Part shown: one piece after another, positions 25,801 through 40,800 of the stretch
How the letters are laid out: the number at the start of each line of letters is the position of its first letter
How positions within the stretch are numbered: position 1 is the first letter of the stretch
NCBI GenBank assembly: GCA_020650975.1
Contig: JAIPMN010001221.1
Location: forward strand, 2,255-66,254
Direction: 5' to 3'
Length of the DNA: 64,000 nt
Source: Apostichopus californicus
Lineage: Eukaryota > Echinodermata > Holothuroidea > Aspidochirotida > Stichopodidae
Made by a program: the position numbers and the translations under genes
Notes under the pieces: generated by a model
What the model was told of the DNA's origin: nothing
What the model saw: only the letters and a program-made list of their open reading frames with translations
Databases searched by the model: none

Positions 25801-28800
25801 AGTCAATTATATGAAAAAGAATAAATACAAGGTGTTATAGCCATCTTTGGCAATACTGGTTTCAACCAGTTGAATATTAAAAGTAGATTCCTCCATGAAA
25901 AGGATCTCAATGCAACACAAAAAGTTCCCTCTTTTTTGGGGGTAAGAGTATATATCCAAATACCTTAAAATGGTGAAAATGTCAATAAACCTTACTTTAT
26001 TTAATTACAAGACAAAGCAGAAGTTAAGTATACTAAATCTGTAACAACTTTCCAAAAGTGCTTTGTTTTATTATAGTTCCAAAACAGACTCTAAAGAAGA
26101 TCCTGCTAGGATCGAAACGTCAGGCCAACTTACTTTTACACATTCTCTTATACAGGCTCTTTAGTGGATAAGCAGTTTGCTAACAGTTTTATTTTGTTTT
26201 GATTTTAGTTCCAAAACAGTATTATTCAAAGACATACTAAGGAATACTATTTTACACAGATGTGACAATACAATAAACGCAAAAGTAAGACTAAAGTTGA
26301 CCAATTTTCTAGCATATTTGGAATAATACCGAAGCACTTTGCTAGATTAAGAACGTTATTACTCTTAACACCCTCTTGGCTCTTGAAAGTTGAAAACCAG
26401 CCACCTACCGTCGACGTCAACCTTACAACGGGTGGCGACGGTTCCAAATTGGTTTGAGACTTCTGCCTCATAGATACCAGAGTCAGTTATTTGGGTCTCT
26501 TCAATCTCTAGGGTGTAGACTCCCTCCTCATCCTCCTCTAGCAAGTGCAGATGAGAGCCTTCCTTGACGACTTCCTCGTTTCTCATCCATTTCACTTTGG
26601 TATCCACATGTGGTGGTAGGAGAACTGATCAAACCAAAACATAAAATGATTACAAACTTGACCGAGAATATTGAGGACATTTCATCATAACCACAACTGG
26701 GGTGAGAACCCCTTTAATGTCCCCCTCCCCACCAACCATCAATCAATCCTTATACAAAAAAGACAATAGATGTATGGACTATATATTACACTGTTCTTTG
26801 AAAATTTGAAACTGTTTTAATAATGGGGACCATTTTTCATGTTGTTTTTGCCAATAGTAAGTAGAGGCTACTTCTTCACCTGACCTTTCAAACGTTCTGC
26901 AGTTGACCCTGTCCTAAATTTCCTTTCATATTTATAAACTGAAGGATTATTATTAACAAAACAAAACTTGAGTTTCTATAAAAATGAAAAAAAAAATCTT
27001 GATATGTGAGGTGATATCTTCTACCCATCTTACATTACTCCTGAAAATTTCACAAACTCACAAACTAGTTTCAAAACAAAAAGATTCACTCCACAGATGT
27101 GTAAACTAGATGACCTGAAGTATTAAAATCCATGTAGTATGTCCAATATCCATCACAATAATGAAGCTAAGATAATTATTTTACATTATTTTCCTGGCAA
27201 AGTGTAAAGGCACTTTTCTGATATGATTATGGATACCTTGGAAGGTCAATGGGAGGATGAATCCTAGTCCACACTGTTGGTCTTCCAGTTCAGAGACTAG
27301 ACGAGGTGCTTTCTCGCTGACCCCGATAAGGGCAGCTCGACCAGCTCTCAGCTTCCTACCTCTCTCTCCTAGAGGAATTCTAGAAATGGAAGAAGCTAAA
27401 TTATCAAATAAAATTCCAAGTGAGTAATGCTGATATAGTTGTTACAGTTATGTGTGAAATTTTACAATACCAGTGAATATTTTCATGTAAGTAACAGTCT
27501 CTTTTAATCATGAAACTGGTGTCTGCCCCCCCCCCCCTCCCCCTTAAAATAAGAAAAAAAAGTGAGAATAAATCCTTACCGCTGCCTCTTGAGATCAAGA
27601 GTTCTTCTCTCTCCTCGCTTGGCTAGTTCTTCTTCTCCAAGCACTATAGAACATAAAGCAATTGATAAATAATATTGAAATAGTAACAAAATGCCCCCAA
27701 AATTCCAAATAAAAACCCTCAATTTTATATATATTTCATGTTGATAACTAGATGTGAACTTTCCTCAAACTCAAAATTTCATATTACTGGAATACAAAAT
27801 GAAAACTGAAAATTTACCACAACTTCAAATATTGTACTTGATATTAGTTGAGGGGTAAGATTTAACCTATTGTACAACCCCTCAAGTGGCTGCACAATGA
27901 ATGGGAGGGCCGGTCACACCACATAACCTAATGTCACTGTCTGTAAAACCCATCCGCAGCTGACCAAACTTGTAGTTCTGGTCTCATTTCCTCGTCTGAA
28001 ACATTCCTAACACTTTAATAGCTTTCGTTTAATAGATCTGCTTATGCAGAGCACACTACAAATCAAACTTAAATGTAACTTTAAAATTTACATTCAATTT
28101 CCAGATCAGCCGATGAGGTAGCGTGTCCATAGGAGTTGGTAGCTCTACAGACGTACTGTCCGACATCATCGATGTCTACGTTATTCACAACCAGAGTGAA
28201 CGTTCCATCGTCGTAGAGCATCTTGTACTTAACTCCGATGACCAGGAGTTCGTGGTCTTTGTACCATTCGATGAGAGGTTCCGACATGGCCGTAACTTCA
28301 CACTCGAAGCGAGCGGCGTTACCCTCTATAGCGATCACATCTTCAAGACGTCGGGTTATCTTAGGTGCGGCATCTCGGGAATCTGATAAAAATTGGCAAA
28401 AAACATTGTATGGCTTTTTGAAGTCAATTTTTGAAGAACAAACTGGAAAATATAGTTGATAATACATATCTATGGCCAATCATTTCAATCAGTTTTATTT
28501 TATTTTCAAAACACAGGTTTTCATAAAGTATTCATTTTGCTTTCGGTTGATGTGGAAGGTGACCAATAATCCCATAAACAAATATCATAAGAATATGCTA
28601 GTATCACTTTAGGATAGTGCAAGAGTACATGTGCCTTCTCTTTTCACATCTGGAAATGCCAAAGTTGTGACTTCTAGGAGACTAGTACCCTTATTCAAAC
28701 CTATTATAACTTTCCTAGAAGAAAATCCTGCCTAACAAAGCAAACTGCTCAATTTACTTTACTGAGAAAGATGTTTCCAACTTTGAAATGATACCTGAAG

Positions 28801-31800
28801 AAAAGTTTTCTGACAAGCTATTAGCTTACCCATGAAGAGAATTCTCTGGTAGAGCTGGGAGCCTCGATAAACTTGATGAAGTTCACGAAGAGCCCCACCA
28901 TGGGCTACTCTACCAATAGAGACCACTGTATGACCGCTCTGCAATGAAATGAAATTGTATCTCCAACATTTTACTTATGTAGACTTTTTAGTAGACTTGA
29001 CAACCAAATCAATTGATCAAACCATTATTAAATGATTTTCCTTAAATTTTAGATCATTTCCTATGTTTGCCAGAGATTGGAAGTTGGTAAAATAAGACAA
29101 TTGAGGGTCTCAACCTAGAAGAGCACAAGTAGCGGGATTTCCGGGGTGGGAGGAGTGTGTGCACTAGGGGGCACTATGGGGGCTTGTTCCCCTAAATGTG
29201 TCACCACCTCCAAATTCCAAACTTTTAAAATATCCATCCTTGTGCAATAGAGATGATTTGTGTAGAGCATAGAGGCTTGTACCCACTCAAGGCTCACAAA
29301 TGAAGAATGTAAAAGAAAAATCCTAATTTTTGCATCTGGTGACCAGTTTTGATTATCTGGCATATTTGGAACAAAAAATAAGAATGTAAAATATGAATAA
29401 GAATAAGAAATATGAATAAGAGTAAGAAAAATATGAATAAAAAAGAATAAAAAAAGAATAAAAAAAATATAAAAGAATAAAAAAAAAGAAAAAAAGAAAA
29501 AAAATATGAATAAAAAAAGAAAAATATGAATAAAAATAAGAAATAAGAATGATAAGACATGGACTGAAAACCCTATTAGATATTTGACAATTTTTGTGTG
29601 AGATATTTGAAAACAATTATGGTATAAATACTGTACCACATATTTATACTGCTTCCAGTATGTAGCTAGTCTGGTGCTGTCCAGTCTACGGGCGTGTCTC
29701 CTGGCTTCTTCATCGGTGATCATCTGTAGCCAGGGATGATTCAACGCTTGCTGGATTGTCATACGGTCGCTAAGAAGGTAAAACAAAAGGTACATTTCAT
29801 TTATTTGTTTCTTCACAATATACAGAGAAGTTAACAAAGTGACAAAACATATCAACAACAGGGAAAATTGTGAAAGGAAGCCCTCTAAAAAATCTAGAGG
29901 GCTTGTCTAGTAGAGCGCTCCTCCCATAAGTAGATAGAGAGAACAATACAAGAAAACAGTAACACTTATTATATCCACACCCACTCCACCCCACCACCCA
30001 CAAGACATTAGTTAGTAATCAGCATCGCTAGGAGGATCGAGGGTGGTGATATTCTTGGGAAAATGGCAGACCTCCCAAAGAGGTGGTGAAATCCAATAAT
30101 GGTGTTAAGCAGAATGGTTACACTCCTGAGCAGGTCAGGATTTAACTATCAACTATTCTGTTAATATTTTCTGCCTATGCAGCAGATAACAAAGAAAATA
30201 AAATAAAAGTTGAAAGATTGGTTGAAAGTTGAAAGTTATGACTTGCCTTCTCACTCAACTTTACAACAGTAATAACCTGTCACACTCACACACCTGGCAG
30301 TAGGTACAATTTCAACAGTTGCTTCCTAAAGTACACCAACTCTACATCCTCAGGTGGACATCCTATAGGATGCACCCCCCCCCCACCATTTTTATACAGC
30401 TGCTTGAACAGAGGCAAATCAAATTACATGCCTTGCTCAAGGACGCAACCTAATGATCCGGCCCGGACTCAAATCTGCAATCCATAGATCCATTGTCTGA
30501 ATCACTTGAGGATAATCCTCTCTCTCAATATCACCAGAAATTATTAAACCACAGAAATATGACAAATAAGGCCCAAATGTCTCTTATCAACACTTACTCT
30601 TTTTCGACCACTAAGATCTTCTCAATCCAATCAAGAGCCTCATCTGAGATGTCATTGAATGCCTCTTCTTCAAAGTCCCACTCACCCTTGGCAACATTCT
30701 TTAAGGTCTCTTGGTCATTATCTCCCATGAATGGTGAAAAACCACTCAACCTGGAAAAAATAACAAACAAAACATAGGAATATAACACCCAAATATGATG
30801 GTAACACAACGATACAAGAAAAAAAGCAACAAATCCACTGTGGAATGTGTTTGAGATGGTGAATCCCTCTCTTTCTCTTTACACAAAGAATACAAATAGA
30901 ATAACAGTATCTTTGTTTACTTTACGTAATGGCTGCAGAAAGTTTTGCAGGTGCTAAAGAGAGGAAAACGCTCTCCTACATACCAATTCATTCGTACTTG
31001 TCACTTAATAACCTCCTTGACCAAACAAACCGGATCTTTTATGCCTCCACTAGTTCTACCCCATCGGCTAACAATATTTTCCAGCAGTAACAATCAACTT
31101 ACATGATATAGGCCAGGACACCTAATGACCAAACATCAGTAGGTAAGCCGACTGGCTCATAATTGACAACTTCGGGTGCCACAAACTCTGGAGTTCCAAA
31201 CATCACTTTGATGGGTTCATCAGGGTCAATTTCACGAGAGAGGCCAAAGTCAATCAGTTTCAGATCGTCAGATGTACGGTCTCTGAGCATGACATTCTCA
31301 GGCTGAAATGTTAGAAAGAATAACAAAAAATTTAAAAACTTAATTTTCTTAAATTAATAATTCATCAACAAGTTCCATCTCACAGGACTGCAAGTCAAAC
31401 TTCAGTCACCAGAAGCTTCAAGTGTAACATCAAAATTTAAGAGAAAAATGAAGGATTTCATTATTTGAAGCAATGACACAGTTTGGGAGAAACCATTCAA
31501 ATTCAAATATGTGTCCCCAAGATTTTCTTGATTTGCTACTTTAAAGAGATTTCTGGGGGATTTGTTTATGGAATGTTCACTAAACCAACATGAAACTACA
31601 TGTACCACAGGCATATGAGTAGAAATGTAACATGAAGGGGAGAGTGGGTAGGGGAAGGGGGCCAGGGGATGGGATGGGAAGGGGGAGAGAGAGGGGAAGG
31701 GGTAAGAGATCAAGAGTTTTTACATACCTTCATATCAAGATGAACGATATGTTTCTCGTGCATGTGCTTCATGCCCTCACAGGTCTGTCTCATGTACTCA

Positions 31801-34800
31801 ACAATTTCTGGTTCGGTAAGGATGTGATTTTCATCGACAATACGGTCAAAGAGTTCACCTCCGGTCAAACTTTAATGATAAGGATATAAAGGATAATTAA
31901 ATTTATTAAGCACAGTTGTTCAAAAGATATATGAAACAGAAACTATCAGTAAAAAGTTAGAAAAATTAAACTACATAATTTTGTTGAACCAAACATTTGC
32001 AGTCATTTTTCACCAAAACAGTACTTTGCAAAAACATTGCAATATGAAAATTAAAGTTCAATTTTTGGAGGAAATGTATGTTTTAATTAAATTAGGATTG
32101 GAATAAAATTCCAGTACGCAAATATGCTAAGAATTGGCACATATACTACGAAGGTACTGTTATTTTTTGGTGAGCGACATCTTTTCTCCAGGTTTCAAAC
32201 ATTTGTTGTAAAACTAATGAAACAAGTTAACAATACACTTGCAAGTACTACAAGATATTTCAAACACAACCAACAACTTTCTAAACATACAAACAAACAT
32301 AACCAAGTAAATAAATAAATAAACTAACAATTCTATGATCATGATCATTTCATCTTCTGTCTCAAAGACTTCGTGAAGTTGAAGTATTCTTCGGTGATGA
32401 AGTTTCTTCATGACATCAATTTCTCGTTTGATCAGTTCCTTCTCTGCTGGGGTGCATTTGATGAACTTAGCCGCCCAAGTCTTCTTGGTGGCTTTCTCTG
32501 TGGCTCTGTACACCACACCGTAGGAACCCCTATAAATGGTAAAACAATATGATAGTAAAACGCATCTGAATAATGAATGTGCCCAGAGCTAATGATCCAC
32601 CCTAAGGGAAAAGTAACTACAGAGTGATTAAATACCCACTAACTTTAACCTGTTAGGTTCCAGGATCATAGCTCCCTCCCCAAGCTCCCCCAGTATTGTG
32701 ACCCAAAATGCAGCATGTCCACCCCTCCCATAACATTTACCTCCCTCTCTGTTCCCTAGTGTGTCCACCCCTCCCATAATGTGACATCTAATTATTATTG
32801 GCTTAACTATACTTCTACTCCCTACACCTGTTTCCGTTGGCATTTATGCAAATGTGTTTTACTTCAGTTGTATTGTTATAATTGATTACGTAACTGTTTG
32901 GTATTTAACATGTATATAAAGTCTGCACGTGGAATTATACAAGGAGTTGGATTTACGTTACTGCTGTGTTCGGTCTACTTGTCTGATACTTATTTATTCC
33001 CCTGACTACACGACACATAACCTTTACCTCCCTCTCTGTTCCCCAGTGTGTCACCCCTCCCATAACCCTTACCTCACTCTCTGTTCCCCTCTTCAAGGGA
33101 AATCTCACAAACTGCACAGGACATGTTATACTTCAAGACACACAGCGAGACTTTCAAGAAACCCTACATATGTCATTTCGTATTACTTTTGAAATGTACT
33201 TTAAGAATCTTTATGTACTTCAGTATTTGTTATCAGTTAAAAAAGAAGAAATCACAAACATTCAAAGCCGTAAAATACTGAAAAATTTATCTAAAATACT
33301 AATAACTCTAGTAATGTTACCTTCCAATCTCTTCATGAATGTCATAGTAATCGTACACTGAGCCAAATCGATCACCAGGCTTGAATCTAGTTATGTCCAC
33401 TAGTCTTGGCACTTGTGAGTCATAGTGTCTCATTCTGGCGTCCAAATCTTCAAATTCTGGCCTTTCCTCCTCAACTGGAGCAGCTACAAATGATAGAGAT
33501 AACCTTGTCAGCTATCTTCAATTTCATTTAATTATTGTGAAAAGAACACTAACTCTAGTTGATGATTGACATAGGTCAACACCATTCTGGGAATATGTCT
33601 AACAAGGATAATGGGGGGGGGGGAGTGGGTACAGGGGTGTCATCCATAAGATGGGTGTCATCCATAAGTACTAAACTTATTGCTTACTGAATCAATTTTT
33701 CTTTAACTTTACAACTTTGTGAGCTTATCGATTCTCTACTTGATTGAATGGTGTCATCAGTGGAACATTTACACTTACCCTTAGTCAGACCTCGGATGGT
33801 ATCAGTAGTGGGAGCACTTGTACCATATGCACTTAGTGCTGCTACGCGGAACTGGTACTGGGTGTCTGGCTTAAGTCCTGTTAGTTCTGCCCAAGTGTTG
33901 GGAGTGGTCAATGCTCTGACCCAGGGTCCTGAGACACCTTCACGTTTTTCGACTACATAAGAGGTGACAGCGCTGCCACCGTCTGTTGCAGGAGGTAACC
34001 ATGACAGTTTCACGGTGTCGCTGGTGGTATCAAGTATCTCAACGTTACGTGGATGCTCAGGTGGACCTGTATTGGACAAAAAGAGGAAAGGTCACATTAG
34101 AGGGAAGAGGTACAAGTACTTCTCTACATAGACTGAAAATGACTGGGAGGGGGGAGGGGGGGAGGTTTGGTTAAATTTGTTGCATTTAAAGTGTGTCTGC
34201 ATGCACTCATTCCATTTCTTTAATAAAACATTGTAAGGTCACTTGATATACAATATGTTTGATAATTTCAAATCTTTATGTATGTATCAAAAAAGTAAAT
34301 TTGAGAAAAAGAACCAATTTCACCATGGGCTGTTTTTTTAAACTTACCTAAGACCAACACACTGATATCTGCGCTTTCGAGACCGTACTCATTTTCAGCA
34401 ATGACACTGTACCGCCCAGCGTCTCCTGGGGTGATCTGTGACACAGTTAATGTACTGTCACGGTCAATTGTCTTGACATCAAAGCGTCCGCCAGGTATGA
34501 TGGGTTGTCCATCACGTTCCCATCTTATGGTCGGTTTGGGAGATCCTGATGCACCGATTCTCAATTTCAGAGTTTCTCCTGGCATGAGGGTTATCGGGGC
34601 AGCTCTGAGGTGTGATGGGAAGTTGACAGTTGGGCGAACTGGAAAAGAACAGACAAAAGAACAAAACATGAAACTTAGCAAATAAATGGTATAACAGGCA
34701 AATGTCTCAAACATGCATCTTCTAAGAAATTAAAAGACTACTTCCAGCTTTGCTGGTTTGCATTGCATTTACAAAAAATCCTGACTTTTCTGGTAAATAT

Positions 34801-37800
34801 TGTCAAGTGAGAAAAAGAGTGAAGGTTGTTTACAAATTGCACTTAAGTTGTGAAAGATGACTAATGTGCTACACTGTTATGAGCAGCCACCTAGCGTGAA
34901 CTCTAAGATCTGACTTGGCGTAGTCGATACCAGAGGCATTCACAGCTTCAACGGTGTAGTCTCCTGCGTCTTCCTCTGAGACACCCCCTCCTACACCCCC
35001 CTCCTACACCCCCCTCCCACACCCCTCACCAATGACAATCATTCAAACATGAGATGAGCAGCCACCTCTCGTGAACTCTAAGATCTGACTTGGCGTAGTC
35101 GGTACCGGAGGCATTCACAGCTTCAGGGGTGTAGTCTCCTGCGTCTTCCCAGAGACACCCCCTCCTACAACCCCTCTCTCACCCCTCACCAATGACAATC
35201 ATTCAAGCATGAGATGAGCAGCCACCTACCGTGAACTCTAAGATCTGACATGGCGTAGTCGGTACCGGAAGGCATTCACAGCTTCAGCAGTGTAGTCTCC
35301 TACGTCTTCCCGAGACACCCCTTCCTACACAACCCTCCTACACCCCCTCCCACACCCCTCACCAATGACAATCATTCAAACATGAGATGAGCAGCCACCT
35401 ACCGTGAACTCTAAGATCTGACTTGGCGTAGTCGGTACCGGAAGGCATTCACAGCTTCAGCGGTGTAGTCTCCTACGTCTTCCCGAGACACCCCTTCCTA
35501 CACAACCCTCCTACACCCCCTCCCACACCCCTCACCAATGACAATCATTCAAACATGAGATGAGCAGCCACCTACCGTGAACTCTTAGATCTGACTTGGC
35601 GTAGTCGGTACCGGAAGGCATTCACAGCTTCAGCGGTGTAGTCTCCAGCATCTTCCTCTGAGACACCCCTTCCTACACAACCCTCCTACACCCCCTCCCA
35701 CACCCCTCACCAATGACAATCATTCAAACATGAGATGAGCAGCCACCTACCGTGAACTCTAAGATCTGACTTGGCGTAGTCGGTACCTAAGGCATTCATA
35801 GCTTCAGCGGTGTAGTCTCCAGCATCTTCCTCTGAGATTTCGTTGATTGTTAGTTTGTAGATGCCGCCATCTTGGGCATCCATACGATACTTGGGTCCCG
35901 TCTGCAGCTGGCGGCCGTCGTGGAACCATTTCACCTCTGGGGGTGGTACGCCACTGATTTCACATTGAAGAGTAGCAGACGATCCTTCTGCAGCAGAAAC
36001 TGTGCTTGGTTTCTTCAGAAAGAATGGTTTACCTTTTCCTAAAAGGAAGCAAAATTGATGAAAAAAGGTTCCAACTATAATATAGAAAAATTGTAGAAGT
36101 TAGAGCCTCTGTTAGTAACAGAGGCTATTTACCTACTTTAAAACCGGGTGGTTTTCATCACAAAATATAAACGATGTTCATATTGTCATGTATTAGCCTT
36201 CAGTTTGAAAAAACTCAATTAAGATATTTTGAAAAAATAGTCTTGAAAATTTAATTTAATAAATCTAATCTAAGGAACATCCAAAAGCTAAAAAAAATGT
36301 CTTTTCCTACCCTAGCCTTTTGCATGAGTCTGAAAGCCATCTGAAATGCAGGTGTGTGCTTGTGTGACCTCAAATAGCTCCCTGGCATGATGTATGTTGT
36401 AAGGGATTATGCTTTTTCTCAACAAGTAAGTTGCATTCATTTATTATACCAAACCAAGATGTTTTATTGATACACTAGCTATAACGATGAGTGGGGTAAT
36501 GAAACTTTACAGTATTTAATCATGTTCAATTAGTATCAAGAAAGTATCCATAGTTTTGCCAAAATGAGTGGCCTTGAAAATGTTTAGACTCCCATGTTTT
36601 CAGTTGCCTGGTATTCTATCTCTTACCTCCTACACCGGCCATATCTACTGCTTCTGAGAGGCGACTGGGCATGCTCCTACCCAGCTCGTTCTGGGCCATG
36701 ACCCGAAATTCATACTCTCTGACCTCTGAGAGGTCAGGGACTGTACACTTGGTACCCTTGATAGGTTCTGGGAAGACTCGTCTCCAGCTCTTACGGTTGG
36801 TCTCCTTCATCTCCAGGATGTATCCAGAGACGGGGCTGCCTCCGTCTGAGTCTGGCTTAGACCAGGTCAGTTCAATGGAGTTAGGGTGCAGACCAGTGAT
36901 CATAGGCTTTGAAGGAGGCGATGGTACATCTGTAAACAAAAGGCAATTAATTTAATTAGACAGTGCTGAGCATTAGCAGGGAATCAAGCCCCTAGTCCAT
37001 GAGGATTAGGGCCAAAAGAGATTGCATTACAAAGAAACTGCAAGATATTCTTTGATAAAGAGGTAAACTAAGGAATATAATACTTTACAACAGAGCACAA
37101 GTCACCTTTCAAAAGAAATAAGGAGGGGCTACATTTTTTAAGGGGTACTACTTTTAATTATGGGAGAGTGAACTTTGATATGTTTGTTGTAAAGATCACA
37201 AACCAAATGGTTCAGTATCATTATCTGTTCTTCTATTTAGGCTTCTTGGATGAAAAGGAGAGAGGGGCAGGCCTGACAAGAACAGGATCAGCAGCTGCAG
37301 CCCAGGGTCAATATGGGTGGGGGGGGGGAGAGGAGGAGGGGCCCAAGGGAATTCTCAGTTTGTAATTTACTTGAAAAATGAAGACTTCATCAAGGGGTCT
37401 GGTGACATAATTTTCACAGGGGCCCAAGCTGTTCTTGAAACCCCTGGAAGGGTGTGTGGCGGTTAGGCTGGATCCTGTAAGAACTATATCGGTGGTTTCA
37501 CTCACCAATCTTTCCTCTTCCAAAGGTTGCATCTCTAACGTCTAGAGGTTCGCTCTTTCCATATTTGTTCTCGGCAATGACTCTGAAAATGTAGGGTACT
37601 CTGGGTTGTAGTCGTTGGATGGTGTAATGAGTCTCTGGTGTCGTGGCTACTTTGGACCATCCCTCTTTACCCAATTGCTTCATCTCGACGTGGTAGAGCG
37701 TAATCGGAGCACCACCATCATCCTTGGGCGGTGCCCAACGTAGGTTAATCTTGTCTGGTGCCTCTTGACGTGTCACAAAGTATTCACCTTCTGGTGGACT

Positions 37801-40800
37801 TGGTTTGTCTGTAAAAATTGACGGAAATATATTTAATTTTATTTTCTAAAATGGAAACAAAAAAACAAGAAGAAAAGATGATCACAATTAGTTTTCTTTG
37901 AGGAAAATCTCACTGACATGTCAGGGTGGTGTCACAACTCCCTCAAATGCTATTCAGTTTTGTAATTGTCTTGGTTCAGGTGCTAGCATTTGATAATGTA
38001 AAATATTATGGTGTCCTTGACACATTCTGAAAGCTAGCCAAATAGCTTTCATATCACAAAGATTACAAAGTTAACATTCGATAAAGTACTTTGGAAAAAG
38101 AACAGAAAAGGAACAGAAAAAGAAAAACATAATTTTAGTGAGCGTAGTTTGGAATAATTTAAGAGACTGATTATATTTCAGGAAATTGTTTAATCATCAA
38201 CTGACAGACATTTTAGGAGCAATTACGTACCAAGCACTCTAACATCTGCAAACACTGTTTCTACTCCAAACTGGTTGGCTACCTCTAGCAGATATCGACC
38301 GGTGTCCTGTCGTTCGGCACCCTTGATACGCAACCTGGCAACATCCTCAGTCATTGATGATCTGTGAATATTATTGATAAATAAGATACGTATGAGAGAT
38401 CATTTGTATGGAGGAATAAATAGATCCAACTTGATTAAGTAACTAAACCTGTCCTCACTTCGAATTCGAAATGTTGATAGATACAAAAATAAAGCCTTGA
38501 ATAGGAACACATCCATCAAAAGTAAAGAATGCCCTGGCATGAAGCAAGCTAAACTATTCCACCATGTGACTTATCCTGGGTAAAATTATATTTGCAGCAA
38601 CAGTTTAGTGTCAAATAAATTTCTGAGGAGGGGACCCTGGGGGTCTGGTTCCCGTCCCCATCCCCTGGTTTCACTTTTGTTATTCACTTCACAATATTTA
38701 CGACATCCAATACCACCTAGAGGGCTGTTTTTAAGTACTGATGTTTCTGCCATCAGGTTCCACTTATCATTAAAGCATGGATTGGTTTGGATGATCTTAC
38801 ATCACTCTTCCTCTTGGCTGAAGCAATTCAGCATCCTTTCTCCATTTTAGGGCGGGCATGGGTGCGGCCTGGATGTAGACTGGTATCTCAAAGTCATCTC
38901 CTGCTGGGATGTGCATTGTGGTCTCCGGGGGCAACTCATACAGATGAGCCACTGGAGCTCCTGGAAGTAGCAAACATGGACCATTACACAATACTTTATA
39001 TATGGAACAGCCATTTCGTTACTATGGTTACCTTGGTCACATAGCTGACCATGGTAATAATAGAGAAACAATATGGTACTATTTTAGTCTTTTTTTATGG
39101 TACGCATAGACTTGTTTTTGGTCCAGAACATTCCAAGATCTATGACTGTTAGTTACAGGAATGGTTTGGAATGACCTTTACAATTCAAGTTCTCTCACCA
39201 TTCAATATGCTTAAATAAACTATATCATATATCAAAGTGACACATGGACAATAAGTCTGTACCTACCACACCTTGATAGCAGATATTATCTAGCCTAGCT
39301 TATAAGAATCATGGCTGAAACTGTCATTTTCAGTGACTATTAAACAAGAAGGAAGAAACTATGGAACAAGAAGAACTATTTTGAGTTCTGACAGACTGTT
39401 GCACTAGTAAATATGAGAGAAACTGGTATCTGTGTTTCATTGACAACTGTTTGATTGATTGATAGATTGATTAATTGGTGATTACTGATTTCTGACTGAT
39501 ACACAAACAGCTGTTATCAATCCCCAATGATTGGTTCTGCAACTGCAGCTATCAAAACAGATAGACAGAAGAACGAACAGACAGACAGACAGGACAGACA
39601 GACATTAAATATGTTACTTTCATATTAGCCCTGAAGAAGGTGTTAACCGTTACTTACTCCTGATGAGGAGCTCGGCAGAGGATTTGGCTCTTCCAGAGGT
39701 GTTCCTAGCAACCACTGAGTATAACCCTAAGTCCTCACCCACCACGTTGTAAATGTTCAGTTTGTACACTCCATCACTGTCACAGATGGTCTTGTACCTT
39801 CCACCACTGTAAATCTCCTTTCCATTTCTCATCCTGCATGAAAGAAACATTTTCATGTTGATATTTGGAAAAATATTCATATTTGTTCTGGAAAGAAAAC
39901 CTATAAATATCAAAATTATAGCATTTATATTAAAGGCAAAGCCAACACAATTACCTGCTGCATCTTATGACAGAGATGAAATCTCCCACAAACAGCTAAG
40001 AAAAATTCCCAAAAGGAAAACAACCCCACCCATGAAAAAATATCATGCACTTTTAATCATAATTCTTGTCTTTTGAAGTCTTAATGACAATAACATTTAT
40101 TTATAACATGAAGTTCCCAAGGTGTCTGCAGTGGAAGCTATTAAAATTTGAACAGAAAATTCATTTTATTTACCATGAGACTTCTGGTTTTGGTGAGCCA
40201 ACCACAATGCAAGTGAACTGAGCTTTGCCTCCTACATCAGCGACCTGCATGTGAGGTTTCTCCAGGAAAGATGGCTTCTCTTCAGCTGTGGATTATAAAA
40301 TCAGAGAAAGAGATTTGGTAAAAAGATATGGAAAGTAAAACAGAGAGAGAAGAGAAATTTGTTGCAGACATCAATAATGAAGGGAGAATAATGAGGTGGG
40401 AGAATAATGAGGTGGGAGAATAATGAGGTGGGAAAATCTTGATCTATTTCTATTTTCTTTGGGTGGTCATAGTAGGAGGTGAATGTTATGTCTGCCTCTC
40501 CAACAAATCTTGGCATTATCACCAAACCTATCAAAAATATCTCAAATTAAATTTCAGTTGGATACTCTAAACCCTACTAGATTGTGTGACTTAAAATCTG
40601 TTACAGGGCTTCTAACTGATGATTTCATCTGGTGTTTAACTTTTTGTTGGTAAGACATGTTTTAGTTTTCATCTTTGTTTGCAAATAAAAAAAGAGTGAA
40701 GTATTCAAGTTAATCAACTTTACTGCTATTGGATTTCATTATCTCACATTATTAAAAAAAATAAAAATAAAAATAAATAAAATCTTTCCCCAAGCCTTAC

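Noticed and set aside
29294-29858. Phe/Leu-rich ORFs on the minus strand that look like membrane proteins
   Set aside because: They translate an A-rich purine tract in an intron. Only the first ~40 residues of the longest ORF are a real kinase exon.
34881-35750. Set of alternative mutually exclusive Ig exons
   Set aside because: Copies hold only the exon tail, lack an acceptor, and several are out of frame.
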